Notes under the pieces: generated by a model
What the model was told of the DNA's origin: nothing
Seen by the model: only the letters and a program-made list of their open reading frames with translations
The model's database searches: none
Program-made: the position numbers and the translations under genes
Part shown: positions 62,799 through 64,000 of the stretch, in pieces
Layout of the letters: every line of letters starts with the position of its first letter
Numbering within the stretch: the first letter of the stretch is position 1
Assembly (NCBI RefSeq): GCF_004295645.1
Contig: NZ_CP034752.1
Span: 3,906,001-3,970,000 of the forward strand
Source: Limnobaculum zhutongyuii
GTDB taxonomy: Bacteria; Pseudomonadota; Gammaproteobacteria; Enterobacterales; Enterobacteriaceae
DNA length: 64,000 nucleotides
Reading direction: 5' to 3'

Positions 62799-62868
62799 AC
62801 ACTTCTCCTTGGTTATCATAAAGACACTCTAGATTATCAGTGTCCAGAGTGACGATTTCCAGTAAAAA

Positions 62869-62901
62869 AACAGGCGCTATATTATCGATATAGCGCCTGT
62901 T
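62869..62901 (-). terminator. Terminator of glyA
   Basis: A 13-bp perfect stem (AACAGGCGCTATA / TATAGCGCCTGTT) with a 7-base loop is followed on the minus strand by a run of T residues. It lies 70 bp beyond the glyA stop. Confidence 0.88.
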
Positions 62902-62970
62902 ATTAGCAAAGCTGTTTCGGGCACTGATAATCACTGTATATGAAAATCAGCGTGATTGCTGTTGGAACGA

Positions 62971-64000
62971 CTATGCGTAAACCGGATAACGTTTACAAAT
63001 ATCCAGAACCTTAGCTTTCACGGCCGCAATAACAGCTTCATCATTGATGTTATCCAGCACGTCACAGATCCAACCGGCCAGTTCACGAACTTCTGCTTCT
63101 TTAAAGCCACGACGGGTTACCGCAGGAGTACCAATACGTACACCTGAAGTCACAAACGGGCTTCTTGGATCGTTTGGTACGCTGTTTTTGTTAACCGTAA
63201 TGTTGGCTCTGCCTAAAGCAGCATCCGCATCTTTACCGGTGATATCTTTATCCACCAGATCCAGCAGCATCAGATGGTTTTGAGTTCCACCGGAAACAAT
63301 CTTATATCCGCGAGATTTAAATACTTCCACCATCGCTTTCGCGTTTTTAGCAACCTGCTGCTGGTAAGTTTTAAACTCAGGCTCCATTGCCTCTTTTAAC
63401 GCTACCGCTTTTGCTGCAATCACGTGCATTAACGGACCGCCCTGACCACCAGGGAATACCGCTGAGTTCAGTTTTTTATACAGCTCTTCATCACCACCCT
63501 TGGCTAAAATCAGACCACCGCGAGGGCCCGCCAGAGTTTTATGCGTGGTGGTGGTAACCACGTGCGCATGAGGAACCGGGTTTGGATAAACATCAGCGGC
63601 AATCAGGCCAGCAACGTGGGCCATATCAACAAACAGGTAAGCACCAATTTTGTCTGCAATTTCACGCATTTTTGCCCAGTCAACGATACCGGAATAGGCA
63701 GAGAAACCACCGATGATCATTTTTGGTTTGTGAATTTCAGCCTGACGAGCCAGATCGTCATAGTCAATTTGACCGCTTTCATCAATACCATAAGGTACGA
63801 TGTTATATAACTTACCGGAGAAGTTAACCGGTGAACCGTGGGTCAGGTGACCACCGTGCGCCAGGTTCATCCCCAGTACGGTATCTCCCGGATTCAGTAA
63901 CGCCATATAAACCGCAGAGTTAGCTTGTGAACCGGAATGCGGTTGCACGTTAGCATAGTCAGCACCAAACAGCTCTTTAGCACGATCGATAGCCAATTGT
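62971..64000 (-). CDS. glyA: Serine hydroxymethyltransferase (5' part outside the window)
   Basis: The visible 343 codons correspond to about residues 75-417 of the family; the frame is open to the window edge and begins in QLAIDRAKELFGADYANVQPHSG, so the start lies beyond. The enzyme interconverts serine and glycine with tetrahydrofolate. The PLP lysine is in TTTHKTLAGPRGG; YSGIVDW and GGQGGPLMH are also typical. A strong terminator follows. Complete function cannot be judged without the N-terminus, but nothing in the visible part is broken. Confidence 0.97.
   Translation of the reverse strand, partial: QLAIDRAKELFGADYANVQPHSGSQANSAVYMALLNPGDTVLGMNLAHGGHLTHGSPVNFSGKLYNIVPYGIDESGQIDYDDLARQAEIHKPKMIIGGFSAYSGIVDWAKMREIADKIGAYLFVDMAHVAGLIAADVYPNPVPHAHVVTTTTHKTLAGPRGGLILAKGGDEELYKKLNSAVFPGGQGGPLMHVIAAKAVALKEAMEPEFKTYQQQVAKNAKAMVEVFKSRGYKIVSGGTQNHLMLLDLVDKDITGKDADAALGRANITVNKNSVPNDPRSPFVTSGVRIGTPAVTRRGFKEAEVRELAGWICDVLDNINDEAVIAAVKAKVLDICKRYPVYA

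Noticed and set aside
1..64000. CRISPR arrays, tRNA or rRNA genes, intact insertion sequences, prophage
   Set aside because: Scanned by eye; no regularly spaced repeats, clover-leaf genes, transposase or phage structural genes were recognised.

Overview
The window is chromosomal DNA of a Gram-negative gammaproteobacterium of the order Enterobacterales. Nearly all core proteins align along their length with Escherichia coli counterparts recalled from memory, and long stretches keep E. coli gene order: yacC-speE-speD, tyrA/aroF/yfiL, guaB-guaA with divergent xseA, yfgJ, der-bamB-yfgM-hisS-ispG-rodZ, rlmN, ndk-pbpC-yfhM, pepB-iscX-fdx-hscA-hscB-iscA-iscU-iscS-iscR-trmJ-suhB, and glyA. Moderate GC, an extra pilW and several joins not found in E. 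coli suggest a genus outside Escherichia/Salmonella. A Budviciaceae-type organism (Pragia, Budvicia, Limnobaculum) is my guess, not a demonstrated assignment.

Layout. 1-2.9 kb: end of a PEP-hydrolase-family gene, two tandem DUF1471 stress proteins, and a TetR repressor overlapping a SoxS/MarA-like activator. 3-10.5 kb: spermidine synthesis (yacC-speE-speD), tyrosine-branch genes (tyrA, aroF), an orphan BtsR-like response regulator, a YfiL lipoprotein, a small secreted protein and PspE. 11-15.9 kb: the yhiI-rbbA-yhhJ export operon. 16-22.7 kb: an accessory block, all on the minus strand, with an M15 peptidase, several unknown proteins, an ankyrin protein, a TetA-like pump and a DUF4303/HEAT gene interrupted by a frameshift. 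22.7-27.8 kb: guaA, guaB, xseA, yfgJ. 27.8-31.1 kb: an AEC permease and a CPA2 antiporter lying between yfgJ and der. 31-41 kb: der, outer-membrane assembly and translocon factors, hisS, ispG, rodZ, pilW, rlmN, ndk. 41-50 kb: pbpC and the giant alpha-2-macroglobulin yfhM, which act together in periplasmic repair and defence, then an unrecognised protein. 50-58 kb: pepB and the complete isc Fe-S assembly operon with two IscR sites. 58-64 kb: trmJ, suhB, an unknown gene, a rhodanese-zevA-zevB-ugpQ unit and the 3' part of glyA.

Non-coding structure stands out. A diverged intergenic repeat family has one copy splitting aroF from tyrA and an inverted copy between pbpC and yfhM. A separate hairpin-rich GC element sits between ndk and pbpC. 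A 22-bp perfect inverted repeat lies downstream of pspE. A possible 20-codon leader peptide overlaps the CPA2 antiporter start. I saw no rRNA, tRNA, CRISPR array, intact insertion sequence or prophage. The best candidates for something undescribed are the coupled gene cluster at 20.2-22.6 kb, with its frameshift on a phased U7 slippery site, and the repeat family.
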